From positions 620,001 through 684,000 of the forward strand of contig CP103908.1 of NCBI GenBank assembly GCA_024970065.1: a stretch of DNA of 64,000 bases. The letters are read 5' to 3'. Source of the stretch: Pediococcus acidilactici. Lineage in GTDB: Bacteria > Bacillota > Bacilli > Lactobacillales > Lactobacillaceae. Position numbers and translations under genes: made by a program. Shown piece after piece: positions 22,839-33,819 of this stretch (positions are counted from its first letter, which is position 1; each line of letters opens with the position of its first letter). The notes under the pieces are model-generated. The model saw only the letters and a program-made list of their open reading frames with translations, made no database searches and had not been told where the DNA came from.

Positions 22839-23466
22839 ATTGGGATTCCTTCTTTCGATAAAATATCCAGTGGGTGGCTTGTAAAATCACCAACCCTAGT
22901 AATAATCCAGCCGTTACGTCGCTAGGGTAATGGACGTTCAGGTAAACTCGTGACAGTCCCAAAAGAAGCATCATAATTATGCAAAGTAAGCTCCAAACAA
23001 TTCGCCACTTAGTGGAACGAACCGTTTGGCTAGTGATGAAAACCAAACTGCCAAATAGCAACATCGCGGCCACCGAATGCCCACTAGGAAAACTATACCC
23101 CCCAATCGTGATTAAACGAAAATGTGGTCGGGGGCGTTGGATCCAGAGTTTAATCAGGTGGTTGATTGCGTTGCCGAGCACCACGTTCGCAAGGAAGAAG
23201 GCGGCTAAGCGGTCATATCCCCGCCATAGCAGCATTCCTAAGATTACGATACTGATAAAAATAAAGGGTTTTGCGTTCCCCAATTGGGTATAGATTTTAA
23301 CTAAGGGGGTTAACCCCGAACTTTGCCATCCGTGAATGATTTTTTGTAGGTAACGGTCGTATGTATGTATCCAACCCCAATGGTTGCTGACCGAGATGAC
23401 TAAGGTCAGCAGGCCTAGTAGAGGTAACCAGTTTAAAATTAACCAACCAAACTTTTTAAATCGCAT
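22831..23466 (-). CDS. PAP2-family membrane phosphatase
   Basis: A 211-residue membrane phosphatase with about six helices and the three PAP2 motifs: KLWIQRPRP, PSGHS and SRVYLNVHYPSD. Such enzymes dephosphorylate lipid diphosphates, for example undecaprenyl diphosphate, outside the membrane; the substrate here is unknown. The start is ATG after AAAGGAGAAGG. A TTG seven codons earlier would place the ribosome site inside the gene. Confidence 0.88.
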   Translation of the reverse strand: MRFKKFGWLILNWLPLLGLLTLVISVSNHWGWIHTYDRYLQKIIHGWQSSGLTPLVKIYTQLGNAKPFIFISIVILGMLLWRGYDRLAAFFLANVVLGNAINHLIKLWIQRPRPHFRLITIGGYSFPSGHSVAAMLLFGSLVFITSQTVRSTKWRIVWSLLCIIMMLLLGLSRVYLNVHYPSDVTAGLLLGLVILQATHWIFYRKKESQYA

Positions 23467-23509
23467 TTCCTTCTCCTTTAACAATTAAGATTAATTTTAC
23501 CATATCTGG

Positions 23510-23538
23510 TTGTAATCGTTGGTGGTTACTGTTATGAT
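23510..23538 (+). promoter_or_regulatory. Predicted promoter of the leuS T-box leader
   Basis: TTGTAA and TATGAT are separated by 17 bp and lie about 25 bp before the T-box stem I. Confidence 0.6.
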
Positions 23539-23562
23539 AATGCTATCTAAATATTACTGGTT

Positions 23563-23783
23563 AAAGAAGTAGTAGCTAAAAGTTTACTGTCAGAGAACGG
23601 ATGGTTGGTGCGAATCCGGAGTAACTTTTAGTGAACTCGTCTTTGTAAATCTGTCCTTGAACTTTAAGTAGGGGATGGCGTGTTCCGCGTTATGGATTTG
23701 AGTGTGCGTTAGCAAAACTAGGTGGTACCGCGGAAATTTTCGTCCTAAAGATTCTTATTTGAGAGTCTTTAGGCTTTTTTTAT
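23563..23783 (+). promoter_or_regulatory. T-box leader (Leu specifier) of leuS
   Basis: The leader contains the T-box core GGTGGTACCGCGG (23721-23733) and a terminator stem CCTAAAGA/TCTTTAGG with a T run (23743-23782). Stem I ends with GTGAACTCGTC, in which CTC is the expected specifier for leucine. Uncharged tRNA-Leu should pair with the leader and allow read-through into leuS. Confidence 0.92.
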
Positions 23784-23873
23784 TTTAAAAAATTCGCTAA
23801 TTCACCTAGCAACGGCTACCAAGCACGGTTAAATTAATCCGGAAGCAACCAGTAAATAATAATGGAGGAAAAC

Positions 23874-26288
23874 ATGGCTTACAATCATAAAGAAATTGAA
23901 CCTAAGTGGCAACACTATTGGCAAAAACACGAGACTTTTAAAACGGTTGAAAGTGAACAAAAGCCGAAGTACTACGCTTTAGATATGTTCCCATACCCAT
24001 CTGGACAAGGACTGCACGTGGGCCATCCTGAAGGCTATACTGCTACAGATATTATGTCCCGGATGAAGCGGATGCAAGGATACAAGGTATTACATCCAAT
24101 GGGTTGGGATGCCTTTGGATTACCGGCTGAACAATACGCAATGAAGACGGGGAACAATCCGAAGGACTTTACCGCACACAATATTAAGAACTTTAAACGC
24201 CAAATCCAGTCCCTTGGCTTTTCATACGATTGGTCCCGGGAAGTTAACACGACCGATCCTGAATATTACAAGTGGACCCAATGGATTTTTGAACAACTTT
24301 ATAAAAAGGGATTAGCCTACGAAAAAGAAACGTTGGTTAACTGGGCTCCCGATTTAATGGGTGGTACGGTCGTTGCTAACGAAGAAGTGGTAAACGGAAA
24401 GACTGAACGCGGTGGTTTCCCAGTTTACCGGAAACCAATGAAACAATGGATCTTAAAAATTACGGCTTACGCAGACCGGCTGATCGATGACCTAGATTTA
24501 GTAGATTGGCCTGACAGCATCAAAGAAATGCAAAAAAACTGGATTGGTCGTTCGATTGGGGCCAGCGTTTTCTTTGATGTTGAAGATAGTGACCAAAAGA
24601 TCGAAATCTTTACCACCCGTGCCGACACTTTGTATGGGGCAACTTACTTAGTTATCTCACCAGAACATCCGCTAGTTGACCAATTGACTACGCTGGAAAG
24701 CAAGGCAGCGGTTGAAGAATACAAGCAAGCGGTCGCGACTAAATCCGACTTGGAACGGACCGATTTGAATAAGGATAAAACCGGGGTCTTCACTGGTAGT
24801 TACGCAGTTAACCCAGTTAACGGCAAGAAGATTCCAATTTGGATTGCGGACTACGTATTGGCTTCGTACGGTACTGGAGCGGTGATGGCGGTTCCTGCTC
24901 ACGATCCTCGGGATTATGAATTTGCAAAGAAGTTTAAAATTGACATCATCTCAGTTATTGAAGGTGGTTCGGATGGGGAACTGTATACCGGCGATGGCCC
25001 ACACATTAATTCTGGTTTCTTAGATGGTTTAAACAAACAAGAAGCCATCGATAAAATGTTGGATTGGTTAGAAGAACACGGAGCTGGTCATAAAAAGGTT
25101 AACTACCGGTTACGCGACTGGGTCTTTTCTCGGCAACGTTACTGGGGAGAACCAATTCCGGTAATTCATTGGGAAGACGGCGAAACTACGCTGGTTCCTG
25201 AAGATGAACTTCCGTTACGGTTACCAGCTACGGACAACATCAAACCTTCTGGTACGGGTGAAAGCCCACTTGCTAACCTAGAGGATTGGTTGAACGTGGT
25301 TGACGAAAATGGGCGAAAAGGCCGGCGGGAAACCAACACCATGCCACAATGGGCAGGTAGTTCTTGGTATTTCTTACGTTACGTGGACCCTAAGAACCAA
25401 AACAAGATTGCCGACGAAGATTTGCTTAAGGAATGGTTGCCGGTAGACTTGTACGTTGGTGGTGCAGAACATGCAGTACTTCACTTGCTATACGCACGGT
25501 TCTGGCACAAGGTCCTTTATGATCTTGGGGTAGTACCAACTAAGGAACCGTTCCAAAAACTAGTTAACCAAGGGATGATTTTGGGAAGCAACCACGAAAA
25601 AATGTCTAAGTCCAAAGGCAACGTGGTTAACCCAGATGATATCGTAGAACGGTTTGGTGCAGATACTTTACGACTTTATGAAATGTTCATGGGACCGTTG
25701 ACCGAATCCGTGGCTTGGAGTGAAGAAGGCTTAAACGGTAGTCGGAAGTGGATCGAACGGGTTTGGCGGCTAATGATTGACGAAAATAATCATTTGCGGG
25801 ACCGGATTACCATGATCAACGACCACAAATTGGACATGGTTTACAACCAAACGGTTAAGAAGGTTACGGAAGACTACGAAAACATGCGCTTTAACACCGC
25901 AATTTCGCAAATGATGGTCTTCGTTAACGAAGCTTACAAGGCAGACGCGTTACCAATGGTATATATGGAAGGTCTTGTGAAGTTACTTTCGCCGATTATC
26001 CCGCACGTTGCCGAAGAAATTTGGCAAATCATGGGTCATGACGAAACGATCACTTACGAAGCATGGCCAACTTACGATGAAAGTAAGTTAGTACAAGACA
26101 CCGTACAAGTAATTCTACAAGTTAACGGAAAAGTACGGAGTAAGGTGGAGGTTGAAAAGGACCTTGACCAAGCTGAATTAGAGAAAATTGCCTTAGCAGA
26201 TGAACGTATCCAACAATGGACTGCGGAAAAGGACATCAAAAAGGTAATTGTCATTCCAAATAAGATCGTTAACATCGTTGCAAAATAA
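23874..26288 (+). CDS. leuS: Leucyl-tRNA synthetase
   Basis: This class I synthetase charges tRNA-Leu. The 804-residue bacterial-type enzyme has the HIGH-type signature in [15 protein letters not shown] (about 40-54), a CP1 editing domain with [15 protein letters not shown], and KMSKS in [12 protein letters not shown]. The start is the ATG after ATGGAGGAAAAC; the ATG four codons earlier lies in the ribosome site. It is controlled by the T-box upstream and is monocistronic. Confidence 0.98.
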   Translation: MAYNHKEIEPKWQHYWQKHETFKTVESEQKPKYYALDMFPYPSGQGLHVGHPEGYTATDIMSRMKRMQGYKVLHPMGWDAFGLPAEQYAMKTGNNPKDFTAHNIKNFKRQIQSLGFSYDWSREVNTTDPEYYKWTQWIFEQLYKKGLAYEKETLVNWAPDLMGGTVVANEEVVNGKTERGGFPVYRKPMKQWILKITAYADRLIDDLDLVDWPDSIKEMQKNWIGRSIGASVFFDVEDSDQKIEIFTTRADTLYGATYLVISPEHPLVDQLTTLESKAAVEEYKQAVATKSDLERTDLNKDKTGVFTGSYAVNPVNGKKIPIWIADYVLASYGTGAVMAVPAHDPRDYEFAKKFKIDIISVIEGGSDGELYTGDGPHINSGFLDGLNKQEAIDKMLDWLEEHGAGHKKVNYRLRDWVFSRQRYWGEPIPVIHWEDGETTLVPEDELPLRLPATDNIKPSGTGESPLANLEDWLNVVDENGRKGRRETNTMPQWAGSSWYFLRYVDPKNQNKIADEDLLKEWLPVDLYVGGAEHAVLHLLYARFWHKVLYDLGVVPTKEPFQKLVNQGMILGSNHEKMSKSKGNVVNPDDIVERFGADTLRLYEMFMGPLTESVAWSEEGLNGSRKWIERVWRLMIDENNHLRDRITMINDHKLDMVYNQTVKKVTEDYENMRFNTAISQMMVFVNEAYKADALPMVYMEGLVKLLSPIIPHVAEEIWQIMGHDETITYEAWPTYDESKLVQDTVQVILQVNGKVRSKVEVEKDLDQAELEKIALADERIQQWTAEKDIKKVIVIPNKIVNIVAK

Positions 26289-26329
26289 AGGAAAGTACCA
26301 TTGCTTTTGTGATAAACCAATTGAATCGA

Positions 26330-26367
26330 AAAAGGGCTAGAATTGCAATAAATTCTAGCCCTTTTTT
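26330..26367 (+). terminator. Terminator of leuS
   Basis: AAAGGGCTAGAATT pairs with AATTCTAGCCCTTT, followed by T residues. After it, 26368-26567 is very AT-rich with a (TA)n run and holds the undefined promoter of the next gene. Confidence 0.85.
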
Positions 26368-26567
26368 GATATATATATATATAAATTTTAGAATGTATTG
26401 GTTTTTAGTATTAACTTTATATATTCGAGTCACAATAACTAAAGCGGTTTATTTTTTTCCACATATAAGTTATAAAAGTATATAGTATATTTTAGTGAAT
26501 AAAAAGTTATTAGGTGTTTTGACAGAAAAAGACTTCAGCCTTTTGAAGACGCTTGGAGGATAAAAAT

Positions 26568-27461
26568 ATGCTCATAGTTGATAAAATAAAAAAACACAAG
26601 AATTTATCAGACACTGAAAAAAAAATCGCTGATTTTTTGCTTTCTTTAGGAGAACAAATGGATGGAAAATCCACTCGTTGGGTTGCTGAGAAGACCTTTT
26701 CTTCACCCGCTACTGTTATCCGTCTTTGCAAAAGGTTAGGATTTACTGGTTTTGACAGTTTTAAATTGCAATTCTTAAAAGAACTTGAATATATAGAAAA
26801 ACAATATGGAAAAATAAATGTTAATTTTCCTTTTGATAAAAAAGATAGCATGATGTCAATTAGTAATCGAATCGGGTCATTATATCATGAAACAGTTAAT
26901 GATACATTATCATTACTATCTCATGATAATACAGCTCAAGCGAAAAAGATGATTAGCAAAGCAAACGCAATATATGTATACTCTTTCGGAACTGCTTTAA
27001 ATCAAGCCGAATCTTTCAAAGAGAAAATGATGAAAATTGGTAAACGCGTATTTATTTCAACAAATTTAAATTATCAGTTGTACGAAGCAAGTTGTATGAA
27101 AGAAAACGATCTTGCTATTATAATTTCATATTCAGGTGAGACGGAAAGAGCTTTAAAAATAGCCGATATTTGCGAGCAAAAAAATATCCCAATATTATCA
27201 CTTACTTCTGTCGGAGAAAATAGTTTAAGTAAACAATCTAACGCAGTACTGTATATATCTTCAAAAGGAAATCTATTTAATAATATAGCTGATTATAGTG
27301 TTCATGTATCGGTAAATTTAATTCTAGATATTATGTATTCTTTAGTTTTCCAAAACGATTTTGAAGAAAATTTTTCTCACAAACAATTTTATTCTAAAAT
27401 ATTAGAAAGCAAAAGAAAGTCGTCGAATTCTTTACTAATGGAAAATGATGAAACAATGTAA
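26568..27461 (+). CDS. RpiR-family transcriptional regulator of the beta-glucoside module
   Basis: A 297-residue regulator with an N-terminal helix-turn-helix (ATVIRLCKRLGFTGFDSFK) and a C-terminal SIS sugar-phosphate-binding domain (YVYSFGTALNQAESF onward). It probably senses a phosphorylated sugar and controls the adjacent GH1-PTS genes, whose leader has a perfect palindrome. The start is the ATG after TTGGAGGATAAAA. Base composition is clearly more AT-rich than in leuS, and Arg is often AGA rather than CGG, which marks the beginning of an acquired block. Confidence 0.88.
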   Translation: MLIVDKIKKHKNLSDTEKKIADFLLSLGEQMDGKSTRWVAEKTFSSPATVIRLCKRLGFTGFDSFKLQFLKELEYIEKQYGKINVNFPFDKKDSMMSISNRIGSLYHETVNDTLSLLSHDNTAQAKKMISKANAIYVYSFGTALNQAESFKEKMMKIGKRVFISTNLNYQLYEASCMKENDLAIIISYSGETERALKIADICEQKNIPILSLTSVGENSLSKQSNAVLYISSKGNLFNNIADYSVHVSVNLILDIMYSLVFQNDFEENFSHKQFYSKILESKRKSSNSLLMENDETM

Positions 27462-27514
27462 CGGTTTTTCTATAAAAAAAAATAGCAAAATATAAAACGC
27501 TGTTATAAGTGAAG

Positions 27515-28978
<1,464 letters not shown>

Positions 28979-28992
28979 TAGGAGGTTAAAAA

Positions 28993-29298
28993 ATGAAAAC
29001 GATTATGTTAGCTTGTGCAGCAGGAATGAGTACTAGTTTATTAGTAACTAAAATGGAGAATGCAGCAAAGGAAATGAAGATTGACGTAGATATTTTTGCA
29101 AAACCTGTCTCAGAAATTGATTTAACTTTGAAAGATAGAAAAGTTGACTGCTTGTTACTCGGTCCTCAAGTTAGTTTTATGCAAAGCGAATTACGTAAGA
29201 AGTTGGAAAAATTAGGAATACCAGTAGAAACGATTGATATGACTGCTTATGGGATGATGGACGGGGAAAAGGTATTAAAACAAGCACTGAAGAGTTAA
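28993..29298 (+). CDS. PTS lactose/cellobiose-type IIB component
   Basis: A 101-residue cytoplasmic IIB protein that takes phosphate from IIA and gives it to the sugar during uptake. The phosphorylated residue is Cys8 in LACAAGMSTS. Family length is about 100 residues. It lies 14 bp after the GH1 gene with ribosome site AGGAGG, so it is co-transcribed. Confidence 0.93.
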   Translation: MKTIMLACAAGMSTSLLVTKMENAAKEMKIDVDIFAKPVSEIDLTLKDRKVDCLLLGPQVSFMQSELRKKLEKLGIPVETIDMTAYGMMDGEKVLKQALKS

Positions 29299-29312
29299 GA
29301 AAGGTGAACAGG

Positions 29313-29621
29313 ATGGAAGAATATTATGAAGCCGCATTTCAAATAATTAGCAATGTCGGAATGGCGAAAAGTTTAGCAGTAGAGGCTATGTATGCAGCTA
29401 AAGAAAAGAAATTTGATTTAGCTAAACAAAAATTAGCCGAGTCAAATAAATTTTTTGTAAAGGGACATAAATACCACAATGATTTTGTAAAAAAAGAAGC
29501 AAATGGAGAAAAATTAGTCTATACAATGATTTTTATGCATGCAGAAGACCAGCTAATGAGTGTAGAAACTATTACAATTCTTGCAAAAGAAATTATTGAT
29601 TTGCATAAAACTAAATCGTAA
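29313..29621 (+). CDS. PTS lactose/cellobiose-type IIA component
   Basis: A 102-residue helical IIA protein; it receives phosphate from HPr on the histidine in MIFMHAEDQLM (about residue 76) and passes it to IIB. The start is ATG with AAGGTG upstream; a GTG three codons earlier overlaps that ribosome site. Confidence 0.92.
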   Translation: MEEYYEAAFQIISNVGMAKSLAVEAMYAAKEKKFDLAKQKLAESNKFFVKGHKYHNDFVKKEANGEKLVYTMIFMHAEDQLMSVETITILAKEIIDLHKTKS

Positions 29622-29635
29622 GGAGGAACTTAATC

Positions 29636-30943
29636 ATGAACAAAGTTACTGTGTTTTTGCAAGAGAAGATCATGCCCAGAGCAAATAAGATATCTAATGA
29701 ACGACATTTAGCTGCACTTCGTGATGCAATGGTCTTGACGCTTCCTTTTATAATTATAGGCTCAATATTTCTGATTTTAGCAAGTTTTCCTATTCCCGCT
29801 TATACGAATTTTTTGAGTCAACATGAAGAAATAAAAAATGCGCTCATGCTACCCTTTAATGCAACTTTCAATATTGTTGCTTTGATAGTAACTTTTGGGC
29901 TAGGTTACCGTTTGGCTGAAAGTTATAATGTTGATCCCTTGGCGTCGGGCTGCATTGCTTTAGCATCATATTTCTTAGTAACACCTAGTTTTTCTACTAC
30001 AATTAATAAAGTAGTGGTTAATGGTATTAACACAAATTATTTTACAAGCCAAGGCCTTTTTGTTGGTTTGTTAGTAGCAATCGTTTCTACTGAAATTTAC
30101 CGAATTATAGTTCAAAAAAATTTAACTATAAAAATGCCAGATGGCGTGCCACCAACGGTTGCGAAGTCTTTTACCGCAGTTATTCCAGGTTTTTTGGTTG
30201 TTCTAATTATTTGGATCATTCGTCTTTTGATAGAAAACTTTACAGAGTTTGACAGCATTCATAGTATTATTCAAACCATCTTAGAGCAACCATTGACGCA
30301 TTTAGGGACAAGTCTTGGTGGAACAATTGTTGTGTTTTTGATAATTAATTTACTATGGTGTATAGGTCTCCATGGTTCAATTATTGCTAATTCAGTTATG
30401 TTACCGATTTGGTTACAATTAACGTCTGAGAATGCAACAGCTTTAGCGGCCGGAGAACCAGTTAAGAATATTGTTTCAGCAGAATTCCGTTATCTGATTT
30501 TTGTTGGTGGATCTGGAGCAACATTAGGTTTAGTAATTGCTATGGTGTTTTTTGCGAAAAGCAAACAATTAAAACAATTGGGGCGTTTGAGTATTGGTCC
30601 AGGTTTTTTTGGAATAAACGAGCCTGTACTATTTGGGTTTCCAATTGTATTTAATCCGATAATGTGGATACCATTTTTAATTATGCCGATAGTGACAGTT
30701 TTAATAACATATCTGTCCATGCAAATGGGAATAGTAGCAAAGCCTATTGGTGTCCTTCCACCTGGAACCACACCCCCAATAATTTCTGGATATTTAATGA
30801 CGGGAAATATCTCGGGAGCAATCTTACAGTTGGTAATTTTAGTGCTTTCCTTCGCAATATATTTTCCATTTTTCAAATTAGCAGATGCACAAAAGGTAAA
30901 AGAAGAACTCGCTGCTACTGAAAATAACTTGTTGAGTAGATAG
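29636..30943 (+). CDS. PTS cellobiose-type IIC permease
   Basis: A 435-residue membrane component of a lactose/cellobiose-family PTS, with about ten helices and the conserved GFFGINEPVLFGFPIVFNP region that lines the sugar path. It transports a beta-glucoside such as cellobiose; the exact sugar is not predictable. It completes the IIB-IIA-IIC set and is preceded by AAGGAGGAA. Confidence 0.92.
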   Translation: MNKVTVFLQEKIMPRANKISNERHLAALRDAMVLTLPFIIIGSIFLILASFPIPAYTNFLSQHEEIKNALMLPFNATFNIVALIVTFGLGYRLAESYNVDPLASGCIALASYFLVTPSFSTTINKVVVNGINTNYFTSQGLFVGLLVAIVSTEIYRIIVQKNLTIKMPDGVPPTVAKSFTAVIPGFLVVLIIWIIRLLIENFTEFDSIHSIIQTILEQPLTHLGTSLGGTIVVFLIINLLWCIGLHGSIIANSVMLPIWLQLTSENATALAAGEPVKNIVSAEFRYLIFVGGSGATLGLVIAMVFFAKSKQLKQLGRLSIGPGFFGINEPVLFGFPIVFNPIMWIPFLIMPIVTVLITYLSMQMGIVAKPIGVLPPGTTPPIISGYLMTGNISGAILQLVILVLSFAIYFPFFKLADAQKVKEELAATENNLLSR

Positions 30944-31024
30944 TACTTTTAATTTTACGAAAATTTATCTAGAACTAAAGAAATCAAATTAATATTGATA
31001 ATAAATTTTTCAGACTAAGTATGA

Positions 31025-31040
31025 GTATGATATATCATAC
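31025..31040. repeat. Perfect palindrome after the PTS operon
   Basis: GTATGATATATCATAC is a 16-bp perfect palindrome just before the terminator. Its role is unknown. The rest of 30944-31302 has no gene that I can see. Confidence 0.4.
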
Positions 31041-31045
31041 GATTT

Positions 31046-31085
31046 AGATTCTAAAGGAAATATTTTTTCTTTAGAATCTTTTTCT
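31046..31085 (+). terminator. Terminator of the beta-glucoside PTS operon
   Basis: AGATTCTAAAG pairs with CTTTAGAATCT and is followed by TTTTC. Confidence 0.75.
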
Positions 31086-31302
31086 TTTGGAAAAAGTTGG
31101 ATAACTCTGAAACAGATTCTTAGTACAGAATTTGGATGTAAAAAATAAGGACAGGGACATTTTTAATTCAGGAAAATGAAACGTAGATTTTGTCTTCAGT
31201 TTGTATTCCTATTCAAAAGGTAATTGTCTTTGAAATTTAATTGTCGGTGGTCGCTAAGTGTATTAAAATAATGTAGATTGACTAGTGAAAGTAGGTTTTA
31301 AA

Positions 31303-32985
31303 ATGGATAAACCATCTGAATTTGATACCGCGGAATCCCAATATTTAGGCTCGCAACCGTTAAGGGAGAATAGTGGCAATTCTTCTTCCAAAGCCAAGAT
31401 GCTGGAAGGATCGGCTTGGATGACGGCGGGCAGCATTTTTTCGCGGATTTTAGGTGCGATTTATATTATCCCGTGGGTAATTTGGTTCGGGGTCTATAGT
31501 GATCAAGCAAATGCTCTGTATACCAAGGGCTACAATATATATAGCTTCTTTTTGATTGCGGCGATTGCCGGAATCCCGTCCGCAATTTCCAAACAGGTGG
31601 CCCACTACAACGCAATTAACGAGTTTGCGCTAGGTCAGCGTTTGTATAAGAGGGGGTTACTACTATCGGTAGGAACCGGTGTTGTTTGCGCGGCAATTTT
31701 GTTCTTTGGGGCGCCCTTTTTAAATGATGGGGACCCAAACGTAACTACCGTGCTCCATGCCTTGGCGTGGGCCGTTTTGGTAATTCCCACGATGAGTTTG
31801 ACCCGGGGATTTTTCCAGGGGTATCAGGAAATGGGTCCGTCGGCGGTATCTCAATTTATTGAGCAACTAGCGCGGGTAGCCTACATGTTGGTAACCGCGT
31901 ACTTAATTATGTACAAAAATCATGGTGATTGGGTTTACGGAGTGGCCCAATCCACGTTTGCCGCCTTTATTGGTGCATTGGGCGGTTTGCTTGTGTTGAT
32001 TGGGTACTTTGTTAAGTATCGCAAGCGGTTAAGATATTTATCCCAGCATAGTGTGAATGGCTTGGCAATTTCGACAACTAGTTTGTACAAAGAAATTATC
32101 GCGCAGGCAGTTCCGTTTATTATCATTGGTTCAGCAATTACAATTTTCCAATTGATTGACCAATACACCTTCTTTCGGATTATGCGGTCGGTCAGCGACT
32201 ATTCGGCCACCGTTTTAAATAATATGTTTGCGATTTTTGCCTTTAACGCTAACAAATTAGTAATGATTGTAATTTCGCTGGCATCTGCGCTAGCAGTTAC
32301 GTCGGTGCCAATTTTATCGGAAGCCAAGACCCGGGGAGACCGGGCGGAAATTAGTCGGCAAGTGGCGGATTCGATTTTACTGTTTGCCTTTTTGATGATT
32401 CCGTCCGCTCTAGGAATGGCGGCAGTTGCCCAACCGGCCTACACTTTGTTTTATCATCTTAGTGACGTAGGCACCGCAATTCTACAGTTCAACTCTTACG
32501 TGGCAATCGTTTTGGGATTGTTTACGGTAATTTCTGCCGTGATGCAGGGGATTGGCGAAAACGTCTTAGCCGTGAAATATTTTGTGGTGGGGATGATCGT
32601 TAAATTTATTTTTCAATTCCCAATGGTAGCCATTTTTTCAGCGGTGGGTTCGTTAATTTCGACCGCAATTGGTTTTGCCGTAGTTAATTGGTTGATCTTA
32701 CGCCATATTAACCGGGAATACGGGTTAGATTATGATAAGATCAATGGCTTTATCGGGAAAATTATTACTTATTCTTTTGGGACCTTTTTCATTGCGTTTG
32801 TAGTGACCAACGGGTTGTATCTAGTGATGAATCCGGCTAATAAGGTTCAAGCGCTGATTGTGATTTTAGTGGCGGCTGCGTTAGGCGGGCTCTTTTACGT
32901 AGTCTGTGTCCTTAAAAGTCGCTTAGCTGATGAAATTATCGGCGGGCGCGCCGCGGGCTTACGAAGAATGCTTAAAATTAAGTAG
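31303..32985 (+). CDS. MOP-superfamily polysaccharide/lipid II flippase-like protein
   Basis: A 560-residue membrane protein of the MurJ/SpoVB/oligosaccharide flippase superfamily with about 14 helices. It has a soluble N-terminal tail of about 40 residues, then a first helix with GSAWMTAGSIFSRILGAIYIIPW. It may translocate lipid-linked cell-wall precursors; a link to peptidoglycan or polysaccharide is inference. The start is ATG after AGGTTTTAAA; a GTG six codons upstream is less well placed. The pseudouridine synthase gene follows after 10 bp, so they share a transcript. Composition returns to that of the core genome here. Confidence 0.85.
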   Translation: MDKPSEFDTAESQYLGSQPLRENSGNSSSKAKMLEGSAWMTAGSIFSRILGAIYIIPWVIWFGVYSDQANALYTKGYNIYSFFLIAAIAGIPSAISKQVAHYNAINEFALGQRLYKRGLLLSVGTGVVCAAILFFGAPFLNDGDPNVTTVLHALAWAVLVIPTMSLTRGFFQGYQEMGPSAVSQFIEQLARVAYMLVTAYLIMYKNHGDWVYGVAQSTFAAFIGALGGLLVLIGYFVKYRKRLRYLSQHSVNGLAISTTSLYKEIIAQAVPFIIIGSAITIFQLIDQYTFFRIMRSVSDYSATVLNNMFAIFAFNANKLVMIVISLASALAVTSVPILSEAKTRGDRAEISRQVADSILLFAFLMIPSALGMAAVAQPAYTLFYHLSDVGTAILQFNSYVAIVLGLFTVISAVMQGIGENVLAVKYFVVGMIVKFIFQFPMVAIFSAVGSLISTAIGFAVVNWLILRHINREYGLDYDKINGFIGKIITYSFGTFFIAFVVTNGLYLVMNPANKVQALIVILVAAALGGLFYVVCVLKSRLADEIIGGRAAGLRRMLKIK

Positions 32986-32995
32986 GGGGGATCCT

Positions 32996-33715
32996 GTGCG
33001 AGTTGATAAGTTTTTGCACGATATGAATGTAGGTACTCGAAGTCAGATTCGGAAATTAATTAAGGAAAAGGCCGTTTTTGTTAATGACGTGGTGGCTAAA
33101 TCCGGGCGTGTGAAGGTTGACCCCGTAGTCGACCAAGTTCGCTTGGGAGAACAAGTGATTACTTATCAGCAGTACTTCTACTTTATGATGAATAAACCCC
33201 TTGGCGTGGTGACCGCTACGGAAGACCGCAAGCAAAAGACGGTGATGGATTTATTTAATAAAGTTGATTTTCGGAAGGATCTCTTTCCAGTGGGCCGCCT
33301 TGATAAGGATACTGAAGGGTTATTACTGATTACCAATAACGGTCCGTTAGCTCACCAACTGTTAGCACCCGAACGACACGTCCAAAAAACTTACGAAGCC
33401 GTGGTGACCGGCCAAATCACCGATGCGGCAGTTAAGCAGTTTGCCGAAGGAATCGTCTTAAAAGACGGTACCCAATTAAAACCAGCGGAGTTAACCATCC
33501 TTAATTATTCCGCATTGGATGAACAAACTCTCGTTCACGTGAGCTTGAAGGAGGGTAAGTATCATCAAGTTCGGCGAATGTTTGGTAGTCTTGGTGAGCG
33601 GGTCGTTAGTCTAAAACGAATTAGTTTTGGCCCGCTTCGGTTAGATGACGGACTATTACCAGGAACCTACCGGGAACTAAATGACGAAGAAATCGAAAAA
33701 TTAATTGCAGAATAA
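32996..33715 (+). CDS. RsuA/RluB-family rRNA pseudouridine synthase
   Basis: A 239-residue pseudouridine synthase with an N-terminal S4 RNA-binding domain (MRVDKFLHDMNVGTRSQIRK) and a catalytic domain whose motif GRLDKDTEGLLL contains the catalytic Asp. The length of about 240 suits the small-subunit (RsuA, YtzG) type that modifies 16S rRNA. The RluB/E/F types cannot be excluded. The start is GTG, 6 nt after AGGGGGG. It follows the flippase gene in one operon. Confidence 0.88.
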   Translation: MRVDKFLHDMNVGTRSQIRKLIKEKAVFVNDVVAKSGRVKVDPVVDQVRLGEQVITYQQYFYFMMNKPLGVVTATEDRKQKTVMDLFNKVDFRKDLFPVGRLDKDTEGLLLITNNGPLAHQLLAPERHVQKTYEAVVTGQITDAAVKQFAEGIVLKDGTQLKPAELTILNYSALDEQTLVHVSLKEGKYHQVRRMFGSLGERVVSLKRISFGPLRLDDGLLPGTYRELNDEEIEKLIAE

Positions 33716-33716
33716 T

Positions 33717-33807
33717 AAAATACCAGTGTTCAGGAACCTGACGTTAAACCAACTAATTGAAGAAATGTTGGAAATGGCGTGCAGAAGTATCTGTCCACTG
33801 GTATTTT
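33717..33807. terminator. Long inverted repeat between convergent genes
   Basis: AAAATACCAGTG and CACTGGTATTTT form 12-bp outer arms around 67 nt that include a CCAAC/GTTGG hairpin. Placed between convergent genes, it probably acts as a terminator on both strands. Its branched form is unusual, and its AGGA and AGAAG bulges faintly resemble the elements at 1554, 1681 and 39063. Confidence 0.5.
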
Positions 33808-33819
33808 ATTTAGGAAAAG

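Noticed and set aside
30490..30876. Minus-strand 128-codon frame inside the PTS IIC gene
   Set aside because: It is fully inside a well-supported membrane protein gene on the other strand and has no upstream signals.
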